37,450 bases of DNA from Rhodospirillales bacterium (GCA_021775095.1 JAJFII010000075.1:1-37450); one strand, 5' to 3'. Counted from the stretch's first letter, positions 6,672-15,723 are shown. The notes: generated from the sequence alone by a model not told the origin. Numbers and translations are program-made.

Positions 6672-9600
6672 TCAGAATATAAAATCGTCCTGATGCAGAT
6701 CATTCACATTGACACCAAGTAATGTGATCGAGTCGCCACTGCCAAGGTCGATTAGCGTATCCGAACCACTTTGACTGGCTACCGCTTGGATGTCCGCATA
6801 GTTATGTACCGTCGAAAATCCGGAAAGGTCGATCCTATCCATGGAACCGGCCCCGACTGTGAAATCCTGAATGGTGTCCTGTCCACTTCCGTTCGTAAAT
6901 ACGAACAGGTCATCCCCAGCCGTAACACCTTTAACAACCAGGTCATCAAAAATTGCTGAAGACGGTTCATCCACGTGCAGCATGATGCTGCTCAGGGTCG
7001 TCGCGGAAAAAATATTATCTGCCTGCAAAGTGCCATCAATGTAAGTATCTATAAATCCGCCATCGACACGCCACTCAAACTCATGCCATCCGAATGATCT
7101 GCTAATATTTGAGACTTGATTGATCAGGCCGGTTGAATTTCCATAGAGATAATTACTGGGATTGTACCACATATTGTAGGTGACGGTCGAGCTACTATCA
7201 AATTTTAAGTACGTACCAACGTTCCAATTATTTCCCGTAATCATTTCATCGTAAAACTTGATGGAAATTGAGGAGATATCAGAAAGACTCGTTTCACCAA
7301 AATCGTAAGTTAACTGAATGCCCGGATTAGTCAGTTGCAGGCTTCGAAATCCTTCATCGTTTTGGATCAGGGTTGTATTGGCATGGCTGGGAGTTGACCA
7401 ATCAAAGGCAGACCACCCATGATTTAATGGGCTGTCGGTATATTCGAAATTATCTGAGAACAGTATATTTTCACTATCTCCCCACAATGTGTCGTTGCCA
7501 GCCCCACCATCCAGCGTATCATCACCCGCGAGACCGACAATTGTGTCATTACCACTGGTACCGATCAGAAAATCATCACCGTTCGTTCCAATGATGGTTT
7601 GACCGGCGGGTTCGACTTCACCTGGACGCACCATCAGGAAAACATCGCTACCGCCTTGATTGGCATCACCGCCCAAATCACCCTTGGAATCGGTGGCGAG
7701 ATAGAGGGTTCCATCCGCGGCAAACGTTATATGGGGCGCGAAAGCCCCCCGCGCCTCATCAGCAGTTGTACCAATCGTTTCAGACGACAGCAAATTGCCG
7801 TTGGTATCGTAGTTCAAAAGGAAGATGTCGTAGCCACCAACATTTACGTTTCCGGGAAGACATCCGTTGGTATAGCCGGCGACATAAATAGAGCCATCTG
7901 CCGCTTTCGCCAGACTCCACGGATGGTCGTTGCCACCGAAGTCATGATAGCGCGTCCAAACTGCATTGCCGTCCAAGTCGTATTTGCCAAAAATAATATT
8001 GCCAGACCCAAAACCCTGGTTGCTGCCCATGTAGAGGTCATTGCCGTCAACCAGTGCCACATGGCCCTGCCCATAGGAGCCGTTGAGGTTTTTCTCGAGA
8101 AGCTTGTTACCGTCCGCATCATATTTGACCAAAAAGGCGTTCTCATAACCATGACTGACTTCATAAGCGCCTATTACATAGGCATTGCCGTCACCATCAG
8201 TTGTTATTCCTCGCGGTGATTCGTTTTCTCCTGAACCAGGACCAGGGGTTAGCCGTGTCCACAGTTTGTCGCCGTCCGATGTAAATTTCGTTGTGAACCA
8301 GTCGATACCGCTGTTCGGCTGACCGTCCAGAGAACCATAAGTCTCTCCGGTGACGAAAACATTGTCGTTGGCGTCAATGGCAATATCGGCAGGCGTATCG
8401 TGGCCCGAAGAGGCGAGGCTTTGTGTCCAGATTTGATTACCATGGTTATCAAACTTAATTAGAAAAGCGTCGTTCCCTCCCATGTTAGGAATGCCGTTGA
8501 AGTCACCTTGGCTAAGAGCGATCAAATAGGTATTGTCCTCGGAATCGACAACAACGCCGCCTATCGCATAGTCATTGGAGGTACCTCCAAGCTGCTTGAC
8601 CCAGATTTCATTGCCGACCGCGTCATACTTGGCAACGAAGAGGTCTAAGCCGCCATTATTTCCGCCTGAGCCGAGCACTCCTTCCGTAAATCCGGAAAGA
8701 AACACATTCCCATGTGAATCCCGTGCGATGCCACTGACGTAGTCATTGCCAGAAGACCCAAGGTTAACGAAGACCTCCGTACCGGGATCCGTAAACTTAA
8801 AATCGTCCACATGAAGTTCGCTGACGTTGACTCCTTCCAACGTGATCGTGTCACCACCACCGAGATCTATCACCGTATCCGAGCCTATCTGGCTGGCGCG
8901 GGCCTGTATGTCAGCAAACGTCGACGCAACCGATGAACCGGTAAGATCGATGACATCATCACTGCCGGCCCCGACTGTGAAGTCGGTAAAGGTGTCGCTG
9001 CCGTCGGCATCCTTAAACACAAACAAATCATCGCCTATTCCGCCGGCAAGCCGATCAATGCCACCCCCGCCTCGCAACACATCATCTCCGGCCCCGCCAT
9101 CATAGGTATCATTGCGCGCCGAGCCGAAGAAGAGCGTCGTGTCCGCCTCAGACGTGCCGGCGGTTTGCGCCGTTAGGGTAACCCCTGCGCCATTAATCAG
9201 CAGTGGGGCCGCCGAGAAATCAGCGGCCAGACCGGTAATCGCATAAGACAAGGAGTTCAGGTTGCCCGCCGCGCCGCCGCCTGTCGTCAGGAAGTGGAAG
9301 CTGTCGCCCGCTTGCGGTCCAAAACCATCCGCAAAAGTGAAATCAATAATACCGTCATTCAGCCGGGCATTTCCGGTAACAGTTAGCACGTCGTAACCGC
9401 CACTGACCGCACCAGCTTGTGGACCCCGCAATTCGACTTCTATGGTGCCGCCGTTAAGTGCGAACACGCCGTCGATGGTTCCGCCATTTCCAGACATGAC
9501 ACTGTCGTCATACAACGTGACCGAAGCTGCGGTCACCAATCCCCCGTCATTTATTGACAGCACTCCTGTCCCGCCTTGGGCAACGCCAATTGCGAAATTT

Positions 9601-12600
9601 CCAACATTCACCTCGGATCCCGGTCCCGATACGTGCAGTGCGCCGGACGAACCGCCTTGCTGTGCAACCTCGAGCCCACCAGAAACATTAACAGTGCCGC
9701 CATTTTGCACAGACATCACACCGACCCCTGATTCGCCGACACTCATTGCCCCGCCGAACGCCAGTAGGGAACCGCCGCCATCGACAGTGACGTTTCCCGA
9801 GCCCGACGCGAACATTCCGATGCCACCCGCATGTCCGCCATACCCTTCCACATTGGCAGTCGCGCCATCTGTCACATTCAGCGTCCCATCGGCCGCAAAT
9901 CCGACAAAAAGCTTAGTCGACGTGGTGAAATTAGAACCCGTACCGGAAATGTCGAGGACACCGACGCCGTCGTTCCAGCCACCGATATGCATAGCCGAAT
10001 ACGCGTGGACCGACGTTATTGACGCACTGGCACCACTCTCCACCGACAGTCGCCCCGAGGCCCCTTCCGTTCCCACATAGAGGATCGGATAGTTTCCGGA
10101 GATGCCAAACTCTGCGCCATTTTTGATCACCAGTTCTCCGTTGGCATCAATGCCACCACCAACATCGAATGCGAGAGATGCCCCCTGGATTTGCAAGTTC
10201 GAACCGACACCATCGATCTCTACCCCCGCATCCGTTGTCACGCCGTCACCGAAATTCCATGCACCGACGTTGACGGTGGTGTCACTGGTGGCGTTACCAA
10301 CAGTCACGCTGCCGCCCTCTCGAACGCTCAGAGAACCATTTACCATGGAAAGCGATGCCACTGCGCCGTCCACATTGACACTTCCATCGTTGGAAACGGT
10401 CAGATTTCCGTTACTCTGGACGGCGTTCCTTGCCCCCAAGCCGATCAATAGTTCCACCTGTGAATACTGGTCTGCGGTAACGTTGATGGCGCCCCCGTTT
10501 TGAACGGAAACATCCGCATGGCCACCGCGTATTCCCAATCCTACATTCGCGCTGCCGGACTGGCTTGCGTTCCCCGTGGCAGTCACTTCGACCAGACCAC
10601 CGGCCTCCACGATCAGTGTGCCCGTGCCCTCATTGGCAACGACAAAATTGGCATCAACACCCGCAATCGACAGGCTAGAACCAGATCCGGAAACCGAGAC
10701 CGACCCAAAGGCATTCGCGGCATCCCCTATAGTAATGCCGCCGAACGCCGTCGTCCCGTCGACGATTGCCCGGCCACCGCTTTCGACAGTTAAATTCCCC
10801 ACACCTCCCTCACGGCTGCCAAGTGATATAGTGCTGTTTTCACCTCGAATTAACATTGTGCCGTCGTTTCTGACGGACATATTACCGGTGCCACTTCCGG
10901 TTCCGGCGCGCCCCAATTGCAGACCGGGACCGGAATTCCCGGTGGATGGGTTTTGCTGGGTCAGGGCGATCATCGACCCCAGGCCGTCAATAATGACATC
11001 CCCTGTAGAACCGTTTCGACCCAATTGCAGACCCGGTGCCATCGTCGTCGTATTGGTGTTTTCCCCTTCCCGAATTTCCATCCGCGCACCGTCTAGGATC
11101 CGCAGGGTACCCGTACCGCCATCGCGGCCGACCCGGGCAAATCCCGAATCCTGGTTGCCAGGTGCGGGAAAGGTTCCATTCTCGGTGGAGACAATCAGGG
11201 TTGTTCCGGTGCCAGTAACCGTTGCGTTCCCGATACTTCCCGCGTTGCGTCCGACTTCAAAAAAGAGGGTTTCCAGGGTCCCGCCGTCTTCCACCAGCAA
11301 GGTGCCGTCGCCACCATCGAGACCGATACGCGTCGCATTTTGCGTTCCCCGCGTCTCGACCAGGGATCCGGTCCCGGAAATGGTGAGTGACCCCACGGCG
11401 CCGGCATTTGCGCCGACAACCAGATCCTGGAAATCACCGGCGACATTCGGATCCTGGTTGCCACTGTCGATGATCACCCGACCACCGGCCGAAACGGTCA
11501 GTGTAGCTGTTCCGAATTTTCCAATGGTCATGTTGCCACCGTCAATGTTCCATTGGCCGTCGTCGAATACGGTCGCCGTGCCACTTGACCCTGCCTGGTT
11601 GCCGATAATCCCGTCGTCCGAGGTGAGCGTCGCTTCGCTAACAACTCCGGCCAATTGAGTATCCCCGGTCGGTATTACATCCCTACTGATTTCCAGTTTG
11701 CCAATACCCGTATTACCAACGATAGTTGGCCCTTCTTCAGGGATTGGCGTTTCGTTTACAGTTACGGTGACCGTCGCCGTATCCGTTCCGCCATTTCCAT
11801 CTTCAATGGTGTAATCAAATGTTGTGTCGCCCGAAAATCCAGCGTCGGGGGTGAATACAACATCACCAGTGCCGTCCAGACTCACCGAACCCTTCGCCGA
11901 ATTTCCGACCGCCGTGATGGTCAGCGTGTCGCCATCGATATCGGTGTCATTGGCCAGCAGGAAGGCGTCATCGATGACCAGGGCTGTGCCTTCCTCAGTG
12001 GTCAAGGCCGGATCTGAGGCCGGGTTTCCACCTGCATCGAATCTTTGCCCGTAAATACCGTAACCAGATCCATCTTGACCCAGAGATTGCCAGACAACCA
12101 TGAAACTCCCATCGTTTTGGGTGGCGACATTTGCAGCATATTGCTCCCCTGACGTTGTTGTATTGACCTGGAATTCTGAGCCGACGCTATTGCCAGACGA
12201 GTCGTAGCGCTGGCCGTAAATACCCCTGGAACTGCCATCCTGACCTGTCGAATTCCATGTCACAACAAACCCACCACTTTCCAAGGCACCCACATTGGGC
12301 GTTTGTTGTGAGTCCGTCGTGTAGGTGTTGACCTGGAATTCAGAGGTCAGTTGGCTCCCTGCAGAATTATAAACCCGACCGTAAACACCAAACGCACTGC
12401 CGTCCTGAAAGTGAGAATGCCAGACCACAACGAAATTACCGTTCGCCAACTCTACGGCCTTCGTTCCTCCCTGGCCCTTGGCCGTGTAAGTGTTGACTTG
12501 GAACTCCGAACCAACCTTGTCGCTGGACGAATCGTAAAGCTGACCATAGGCCCCGCCAAAACTGCCGTCTTGGGCTTCCGATGTCCAGGTTGCCAGAAAC

Positions 12601-14672
12601 CCGCCGCCGCTCAACCCAGTCACCGAAGGCTCATGCTGATAGCTGGCCTTGTTGGTGCTGAGTTCAAACTCGGAACCGATGGCCGCGCCGTTGGAGTCGT
12701 AACGTTGGCCAAATACATCCAAAGGACTGCTTGAGTGTTGCGAGCGCCATACGACAATGAACCCGCCATCCGACAGGCCTGTGACTTCCGAGCTTATTTG
12801 CTGCCCACTTGTTGATGTGTTGACTAAAAACTCCGAGCCGGTTTTGTTTCCGGACGCGTCAAAGCGCTGCGCGTAGACGCCAAAGCCGCTGCCGTCAGTT
12901 GAACTCCAGGAAGAGACAAATCCGCCGCCGGAAAGGCCGGCAACGTCTAGCGAGGAGTTAGCGTCCGCCCCACGGCTGTCGATCCGGAATTCCGAACCGG
13001 CCGGGGTTCCGCCAGAACCATATCTTTGGCCATGAACTTCACCGCCCGAAAACCAAGCCACAACCACACCGCCACCCGACACCGTGTCCATGGCAGGAAT
13101 ACTCTGATCACCGCTGGTCGTCGTATTAACCTGAAATTCTTCCCCTACCGGGACCGGTGTTGAGGGCGGTTCAGGGCTCCCGACGTCTGGATCGTCAGCC
13201 GCAACCGGTCCGTCGTTTGAACCCGTGACTGTCAACATCAGCGACGATGATGAGGCAACATCATGGGTATCCGACATGGTGTAAGCAACAATCACAGTTG
13301 CACTCTCACCAACCGCCAAATAATCAAAATCCGTACCTGGTGACCATTTGACCTGATTCCCGACAATGGCTACCGTGCCCTGCCCGGCAGGAACCGAGAC
13401 GGCGTCGACCGTATGGGTGTCGCTGAGATCAACATCCGTATCATTAGCCAAAACGTCTACGGTGATGGACGCATTTTCATCCGTTGTGCCGATATCGGCA
13501 ATTGCAACGGGGCCGTCATTGTTTCCCGTGACCGTGACGAGGACTGTCGCCGTCGAGGTCGCGCCGGCGATATCCGAAATTGTATAAGAAACTTCAACCT
13601 CAGCCGTCTCGTCGACGGCCAGATACTGGAAATCCTGACCCGGGTCATAGACGATTTGATTATTGACACTGGTGGCGCTGCCACCGCCCGATGAAACGAA
13701 GGCCTGAACTACGCTCAGAACATCCAGATGATCTGTATCCCTATCGTTGGACAGGACATCAATAGTGATCGATTTGTCTTCATCGGTTTCACCCCTATCG
13801 CCGTTGGCTTTTGGCCCCGTGTTGATCAGGTTGACATCGACGTTCTCCCAGCCCGATGCCGTCAGGCCCAGGGCAGAGAAATCGTACCCGCTGCCGTCTC
13901 CACCCTCGCCACTCTCGCCACCTTCGTTAGCGGTGGCTTCAACATACTGCGCAAAACCAGCAACATCAGCCGCAATATCCGCGTCAAGGGCCTCGCCATA
14001 GGTCAGGTTAAGCTGCAGTGTATCGTTGCCTTCGCCACCCTCATAAACGTCAGTGGCGTTAAGATTATCCTGCACCGTGTAGATGCCGGTATCATCACCT
14101 TCGCCTCCTTCGACGATGTCGTTACCGGACCCACCGGCAACAATGTCACCCCCTTCACCCCCTTCGACGAAATCATTGCCTGCGCCGGCAAAAATATGAT
14201 CGTCGCCGGCGCCACCCTTGATGCGGTCATCACCGGCCCCGCCTTCAAGGGTATCCGCACCACTTCCGCCATCAATTCGGTCATTGCCCTCACCACCGTA
14301 AATCAGGTCATCACCGGCCCCACCCTTGATACGGTCATCACCGGCCCCGCCTTCAAGGGTATCCGCACCTCTTCCGCCATCAATTCGGTCATTGCCCTCA
14401 CCGCCGTAAATCAGATCATCACCGGAACCGCCCTTAATACGATCATCACCGGCCCCGCCGACAAGGACATCGTTGCCGCCTTTGCCGTCAAGGGTATCGT
14501 CACCGAGACCGCCGGCAAGCCTGTCGTCGCCCTGACTGCCTTTAAGTTTGAGGTTATTGGATGCACCGCCTACAGCAACTGGATTGACATCAACAGCCGC
14601 TGCAATGCTTTCGTTCGATTTTTCTCCGGTGTCCTTTTTGGATTTACTCTTACCGGCTTGCTTATTGGTCAT
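6672..14672 (-). CDS. Giant RTX protein (2666 aa) with two beta-propellers and T5SS/PEP-CTERM-type repeats, likely secreted by type I
   Basis: Approximate layout by residue. A Lys/Ser-rich start lacks a Sec signal peptide. At 44-195 are RTX nonapeptides (GGxGxDxIx). At 286-486 are two tandem VCBS/cadherin-like domains with NDGPVA linkers. At 510-890 are seven GSEFQVNT repeats. At 905-970 is another Ig-like domain. At 986-1750 is a long run of strand-loop repeats of the T5SS/PEP-CTERM-associated type. At 1840-1960 are RTX repeats plus a secretion-type module. At 1962-2350 are seven SBBP-like blades. At 2360-2400 is RTX. At 2403-2582 is a LamG-like beta-sandwich. At 2585-2666 is the C-terminal module ending DLHQDDFIF. 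Calcium-binding repeats and an unprocessed C-terminus point to type I secretion and an adhesin or surface role. AAGGGGGAAA precedes the ATG. No transporter genes are nearby. Confidence 0.88.
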   Translation of the reverse strand: MTNKQAGKSKSKKDTGEKSNESIAAAVDVNPVAVGGASNNLKLKGSQGDDRLAGGLGDDTLDGKGGNDVLVGGAGDDRIKGGSGDDLIYGGEGNDRIDGGRGADTLEGGAGDDRIKGGAGDDLIYGGEGNDRIDGGSGADTLEGGAGDDRIKGGAGDDHIFAGAGNDFVEGGEGGDIVAGGSGNDIVEGGEGDDTGIYTVQDNLNATDVYEGGEGNDTLQLNLTYGEALDADIAADVAGFAQYVEATANEGGESGEGGDGSGYDFSALGLTASGWENVDVNLINTGPKANGDRGETDEDKSITIDVLSNDRDTDHLDVLSVVQAFVSSGGGSATSVNNQIVYDPGQDFQYLAVDETAEVEVSYTISDIAGATSTATVLVTVTGNNDGPVAIADIGTTDENASITVDVLANDTDVDLSDTHTVDAVSVPAGQGTVAIVGNQVKWSPGTDFDYLAVGESATVIVAYTMSDTHDVASSSSLMLTVTGSNDGPVAADDPDVGSPEPPSTPVPVGEEFQVNTTTSGDQSIPAMDTVSGGGVVVAWFSGGEVHGQRYGSGGTPAGSEFRIDSRGADANSSLDVAGLSGGGFVSSWSSTDGSGFGVYAQRFDASGNKTGSEFLVNTSTSGQQISSEVTGLSDGGFIVVWRSQHSSSPLDVFGQRYDSNGAAIGSEFELSTNKASYQHEPSVTGLSGGGFLATWTSEAQDGSFGGAYGQLYDSSSDKVGSEFQVNTYTAKGQGGTKAVELANGNFVVVWHSHFQDGSAFGVYGRVYNSAGSQLTSEFQVNTYTTDSQQTPNVGALESGGFVVTWNSTGQDGSSRGIYGQRYDSSGNSVGSEFQVNTTTSGEQYAANVATQNDGSFMVVWQSLGQDGSGYGIYGQRFDAGGNPASDPALTTEEGTALVIDDAFLLANDTDIDGDTLTITAVGNSAKGSVSLDGTGDVVFTPDAGFSGDTTFDYTIEDGNGGTDTATVTVTVNETPIPEEGPTIVGNTGIGKLEISRDVIPTGDTQLAGVVSEATLTSDDGIIGNQAGSSGTATVFDDGQWNIDGGNMTIGKFGTATLTVSAGGRVIIDSGNQDPNVAGDFQDLVVGANAGAVGSLTISGTGSLVETRGTQNATRIGLDGGDGTLLVEDGGTLETLFFEVGRNAGSIGNATVTGTGTTLIVSTENGTFPAPGNQDSGFARVGRDGGTGTLRILDGARMEIREGENTNTTTMAPGLQLGRNGSTGDVIIDGLGSMIALTQQNPSTGNSGPGLQLGRAGTGSGTGNMSVRNDGTMLIRGENSTISLGSREGGVGNLTVESGGRAIVDGTTAFGGITIGDAANAFGSVSVSGSGSSLSIAGVDANFVVANEGTGTLIVEAGGLVEVTATGNASQSGSANVGLGIRGGHADVSVQNGGAINVTADQYSQVELLIGLGARNAVQSNGNLTVSNDGSVNVDGAVASLSMVNGSLSVREGGSVTVGNATSDTTVNVGAWNFGDGVTTDAGVEIDGVGSNLQIQGASLAFDVGGGIDANGELVIKNGAEFGISGNYPILYVGTEGASGRLSVESGASASITSVHAYSAMHIGGWNDGVGVLDISGTGSNFTTSTKLFVGFAADGTLNVTDGATANVEGYGGHAGGIGMFASGSGNVTVDGGGSLLAFGGAMSVGESGVGVMSVQNGGTVNVSGGLEVAQQGGSSGALHVSGPGSEVNVGNFAIGVAQGGTGVLSINDGGLVTAASVTLYDDSVMSGNGGTIDGVFALNGGTIEVELRGPQAGAVSGGYDVLTVTGNARLNDGIIDFTFADGFGPQAGDSFHFLTTGGGAAGNLNSLSYAITGLAADFSAAPLLINGAGVTLTAQTAGTSEADTTLFFGSARNDTYDGGAGDDVLRGGGGIDRLAGGIGDDLFVFKDADGSDTFTDFTVGAGSDDVIDLTGSSVASTFADIQARASQIGSDTVIDLGGGDTITLEGVNVSELHVDDFKFTDPGTEVFVNLGSSGNDYVSGIARDSHGNVFLSGFTEGVLGSGGNNGGLDLFVAKYDAVGNEIWVKQLGGTSNDYAIGGVVVDSEDNTYLIALSQGDFNGIPNMGGNDAFLIKFDNHGNQIWTQSLASSGHDTPADIAIDANDNVFVTGETYGSLDGQPNSGIDWFTTKFTSDGDKLWTRLTPGPGSGENESPRGITTDGDGNAYVIGAYEVSHGYENAFLVKYDADGNKLLEKNLNGSYGQGHVALVDGNDLYMGSNQGFGSGNIIFGKYDLDGNAVWTRYHDFGGNDHPWSLAKAADGSIYVAGYTNGCLPGNVNVGGYDIFLLNYDTNGNLLSSETIGTTADEARGAFAPHITFAADGTLYLATDSKGDLGGDANQGGSDVFLMVRPGEVEPAGQTIIGTNGDDFLIGTSGNDTIVGLAGDDTLDGGAGNDTLWGDSENILFSDNFEYTDSPLNHGWSAFDWSTPSHANTTLIQNDEGFRSLQLTNPGIQLTYDFGETSLSDISSISIKFYDEMITGNNWNVGTYLKFDSSSTVTYNMWYNPSNYLYGNSTGLINQVSNISRSFGWHEFEWRVDGGFIDTYIDGTLQADNIFSATTLSSIMLHVDEPSSAIFDDLVVKGVTAGDDLFVFTNGSGQDTIQDFTVGAGSMDRIDLSGFSTVHNYADIQAVASQSGSDTLIDLGSGDSITLLGVNVNDLHQDDFIF
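6675..6892 (-). repeat. C-terminal RTX/secretion module, copy at the true C-terminus
   Basis: This encodes the last about 72 residues, including DFTVGAGSMDRIDLSGF, ASQSGSDTLIDLGSGDSITL and LHQDDFIF. It has the style of the serralysin/RTX C-terminal domain that carries a type I secretion signal. A second copy lies at 8793-9002 inside the same gene and aligns over the whole length with few changes. Confidence 0.75.
7625..8787 (-). repeat. Seven SBBP-like beta-propeller blades in the RTX protein
   Basis: Seven successive units share the pattern D-x-x-G/D-N-x-Y/F-V followed about 30 residues later by FLVKYDxxGNxxW. Examples are DSHGNVFLSG with FVAKYDAVGNEIW, and DGDGNAYVIG with FLVKYDADGNKLL. 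The number and spacing fit one closed seven-bladed propeller of the beta-propeller-repeat (SBBP) type. The fold is inferred. Confidence 0.6.
8793..9002 (-). repeat. Internal copy of the C-terminal RTX/secretion module
   Basis: It encodes DFTVGAGSDDVIDLTGS, ASQIGSDTVIDLGGGDTITL and LHVDDFKF, matching the true C-terminus residue for residue over most of its length. It lies about 700 residues before the end. This suggests that the protein once ended here, or that two RTX proteins were joined. Confidence 0.75.
9420..11715 (-). repeat. Block of T5SS/PEP-CTERM-associated strand-loop repeats
   Basis: About 760 residues of degenerate repeats of the form LxVxxGGxVxxxxxxxIGxxxGSxGxVxVxGxGS. Examples are VGANAGAVGSLTISGTGSL and IGLDGGDGTLLVEDGGTLE. 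This repeat class is usual in autotransporter passenger domains and PEP-CTERM proteins and is expected to form a right-handed beta-helix. Its ending, GYDVLTVTGNARLNDG with DSFHFLTTGG (9180-9410), also resembles autotransporter passengers. Confidence 0.7.
12004..13146 (-). repeat. Seven GSEFQVNT repeats (about 54 residues each) in the RTX protein
   Basis: Seven units each end in G-S-E-F-x-V/L and contain GGF-V-x-W and G-x-Y-G-Q-R-Y/F-D-x-x-G. The first opens GEEFQVNTTTSG and the last ends FDAGGNPASD. Seven regular units suggest a seven-bladed propeller whose last strand is supplied from the other end. The fold is inferred. Confidence 0.65.
14213..14536 (-). repeat. 108-bp tandem DNA repeats encoding RTX nonapeptides
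   Basis: The segment beginning CACCCTTGAT recurs at 14213, 14321 and (as CGCCCTTAAT) 14429, a period of exactly 108 bases, or four nonapeptides. The first two copies are nearly identical at DNA level, so duplication was recent. Each unit encodes GGAGDDRIKGG, GDDLIYGG, GNDRIDGG and GADTLEGG. Confidence 0.85.
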
Positions 14673-15189
14673 AGTTTCCCCCTTCGCGCAGCGCGCAACT
14701 CAAACTGGGGAACTCCATTGGCGTGGTTATCTGGCCCTGATGCGACCTGAATCCAACTTCATTTGTGATTTAATTTTGGAACCCCCTGATAAATACCAAA
14801 GCCAACCCAATAAGCTGACTCACCCCCGTTGAATTGATTTGCCACCTAAAAATGGCTCGTGATCCACGTCCACCTTAGTAAATGGCCAATAACAACGGCG
14901 TTAAGTTACTACTCTAATCTGAATAATACAACATAATATTCTAAAAAGTTGTATGTTCTGTTAATAGTAACAAATGTGAGAAATGGCTCCGCAAAACAAA
15001 GGGTCAAAGAGTCCGGCCTGCGGTCTGCTGCGGAGATTAGGAAAAAGCGGGGATGTAGATCGGCATGAGTAAAAATTGTCGGGCCTTTGGGATTTTCCGC
15101 AAGACGGGCGACAAAATATCCAATCCAAAAAAGAGCCTGGCCATGGAGCAGGGTCATGGGGCATCCGCACGGTGTTCAGAAGGAAAAGA
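14673..15189. other. AT-rich intergenic region upstream of the RTX gene
   Basis: This 517-base gap separates the RTX start from the end of the PAS-like gene and must hold the RTX promoter. It is richer in A+T than its surroundings. An inverted repeat ATACAAC (14926-14932) and GTTGTAT (14948-14954) has a 15-base loop and could be a regulator site. I see no gene in it, and no terminator for the PAS-like gene. Confidence 0.4.
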
Positions 15190-15723
15190 TTATGCGTCGG
15201 AACCATTATCCATTTGCGAATAATATTTGCTCAGGAGTTTGCTTTGATCCGAGATGTCCTGGACGGATAAAACATTGGTAACGGTCTTGCCATCATTTGA
15301 AAGCGGCAGGCGGAGTAGGTACTGGTAGGTGCGCCGGCCCGTTAAAAACGGAAAGTGGGCAATAAAAAACATCGGGATTCGTTTTTCCTGAACCATTCGA
15401 TATTGTGTGATCACCAGATCGCGAAAGTCCGGTGGCTGCATATCCTGAATTGTCCGGTTGGTAAGTTCGTACCCATGCAAATCGGCGATTGCGGTTCCGT
15501 AATATCGGTAACGAATGGGCCCTGCGGCACCATCGAAATCAACGACGATACATTTCGGCAGGAGTTTGGCAGGCAGGTCAATCAGTTGAATTTCTAACCA
15601 TGCCGGGGCGAAGGCATCGCCGCGCTTTTGATGCCAATATTCGAGAACCTCGTCGAACGCGGGGGTCGGGTTGTCTGTCATATCGACAACCTGAAAACTC
15701 ATCCGGCCTTCTATGTTTTCCAT
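15190..15723 (-). CDS. PAS-like domain protein of the short alphaproteobacterial type
   Basis: A 177-residue soluble protein. The pattern EYWHQKRGDAFAPAW, then LPKCIVVDFD, RYRYYGTAIADLHGYELTNR and RLPLSNDGKTVTNVLSVQDI follows the small PAS-type proteins common in Rhodospirillales, which have no output domain. The start at 15723 (MENIEG) is chosen over the in-frame ATG at 15948 because the upstream 75 residues look noncoding and the family is of this length. AGAGAG precedes the ATG weakly. A second ATG at 15702 with AGAAGG upstream is an alternative. Function is unknown; sensing or a regulatory partner role is typical of the fold. It stands alone, with the RTX gene downstream on the same strand 517 bases away. 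Confidence 0.72.
   Translation of the reverse strand: MENIEGRMSFQVVDMTDNPTPAFDEVLEYWHQKRGDAFAPAWLEIQLIDLPAKLLPKCIVVDFDGAAGPIRYRYYGTAIADLHGYELTNRTIQDMQPPDFRDLVITQYRMVQEKRIPMFFIAHFPFLTGRRTYQYLLRLPLSNDGKTVTNVLSVQDISDQSKLLSKYYSQMDNGSDA

Noticed and set aside
6628-6675. CTGACGG/CCGTCAG inverted repeat as RTX terminator
   Set aside because: Seven-base arms with a 34-base loop, overlapping the stop codon, and no T-run.
6528-6722. Plus-strand frame of about 64 residues starting MSIIPVIANHLN
   Set aside because: It overlaps the RTX 3' end antisense, has no recognisable domain and only a weak GGAG upstream. Could be real but not supported.
9442-11658. Several long plus-strand frames rich in Pro and Ser (212, 133 and 360 codons)
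   Set aside because: Antisense of the strand-loop repeats of the RTX gene; composition is explained by the Gly/Thr/Val-rich coding strand.
14213-14536. Regular repeats considered as a CRISPR array
   Set aside because: Repeats are contiguous 108-base units without unique spacers and encode RTX nonapeptides in frame.
13728-14750. 340-codon open frame on the plus strand, rich in ITGPAFKGIRT repeats
   Set aside because: It is the antisense of the RTX nonapeptides, whose codon pattern leaves no stops opposite. No ribosome site and no independent motif.
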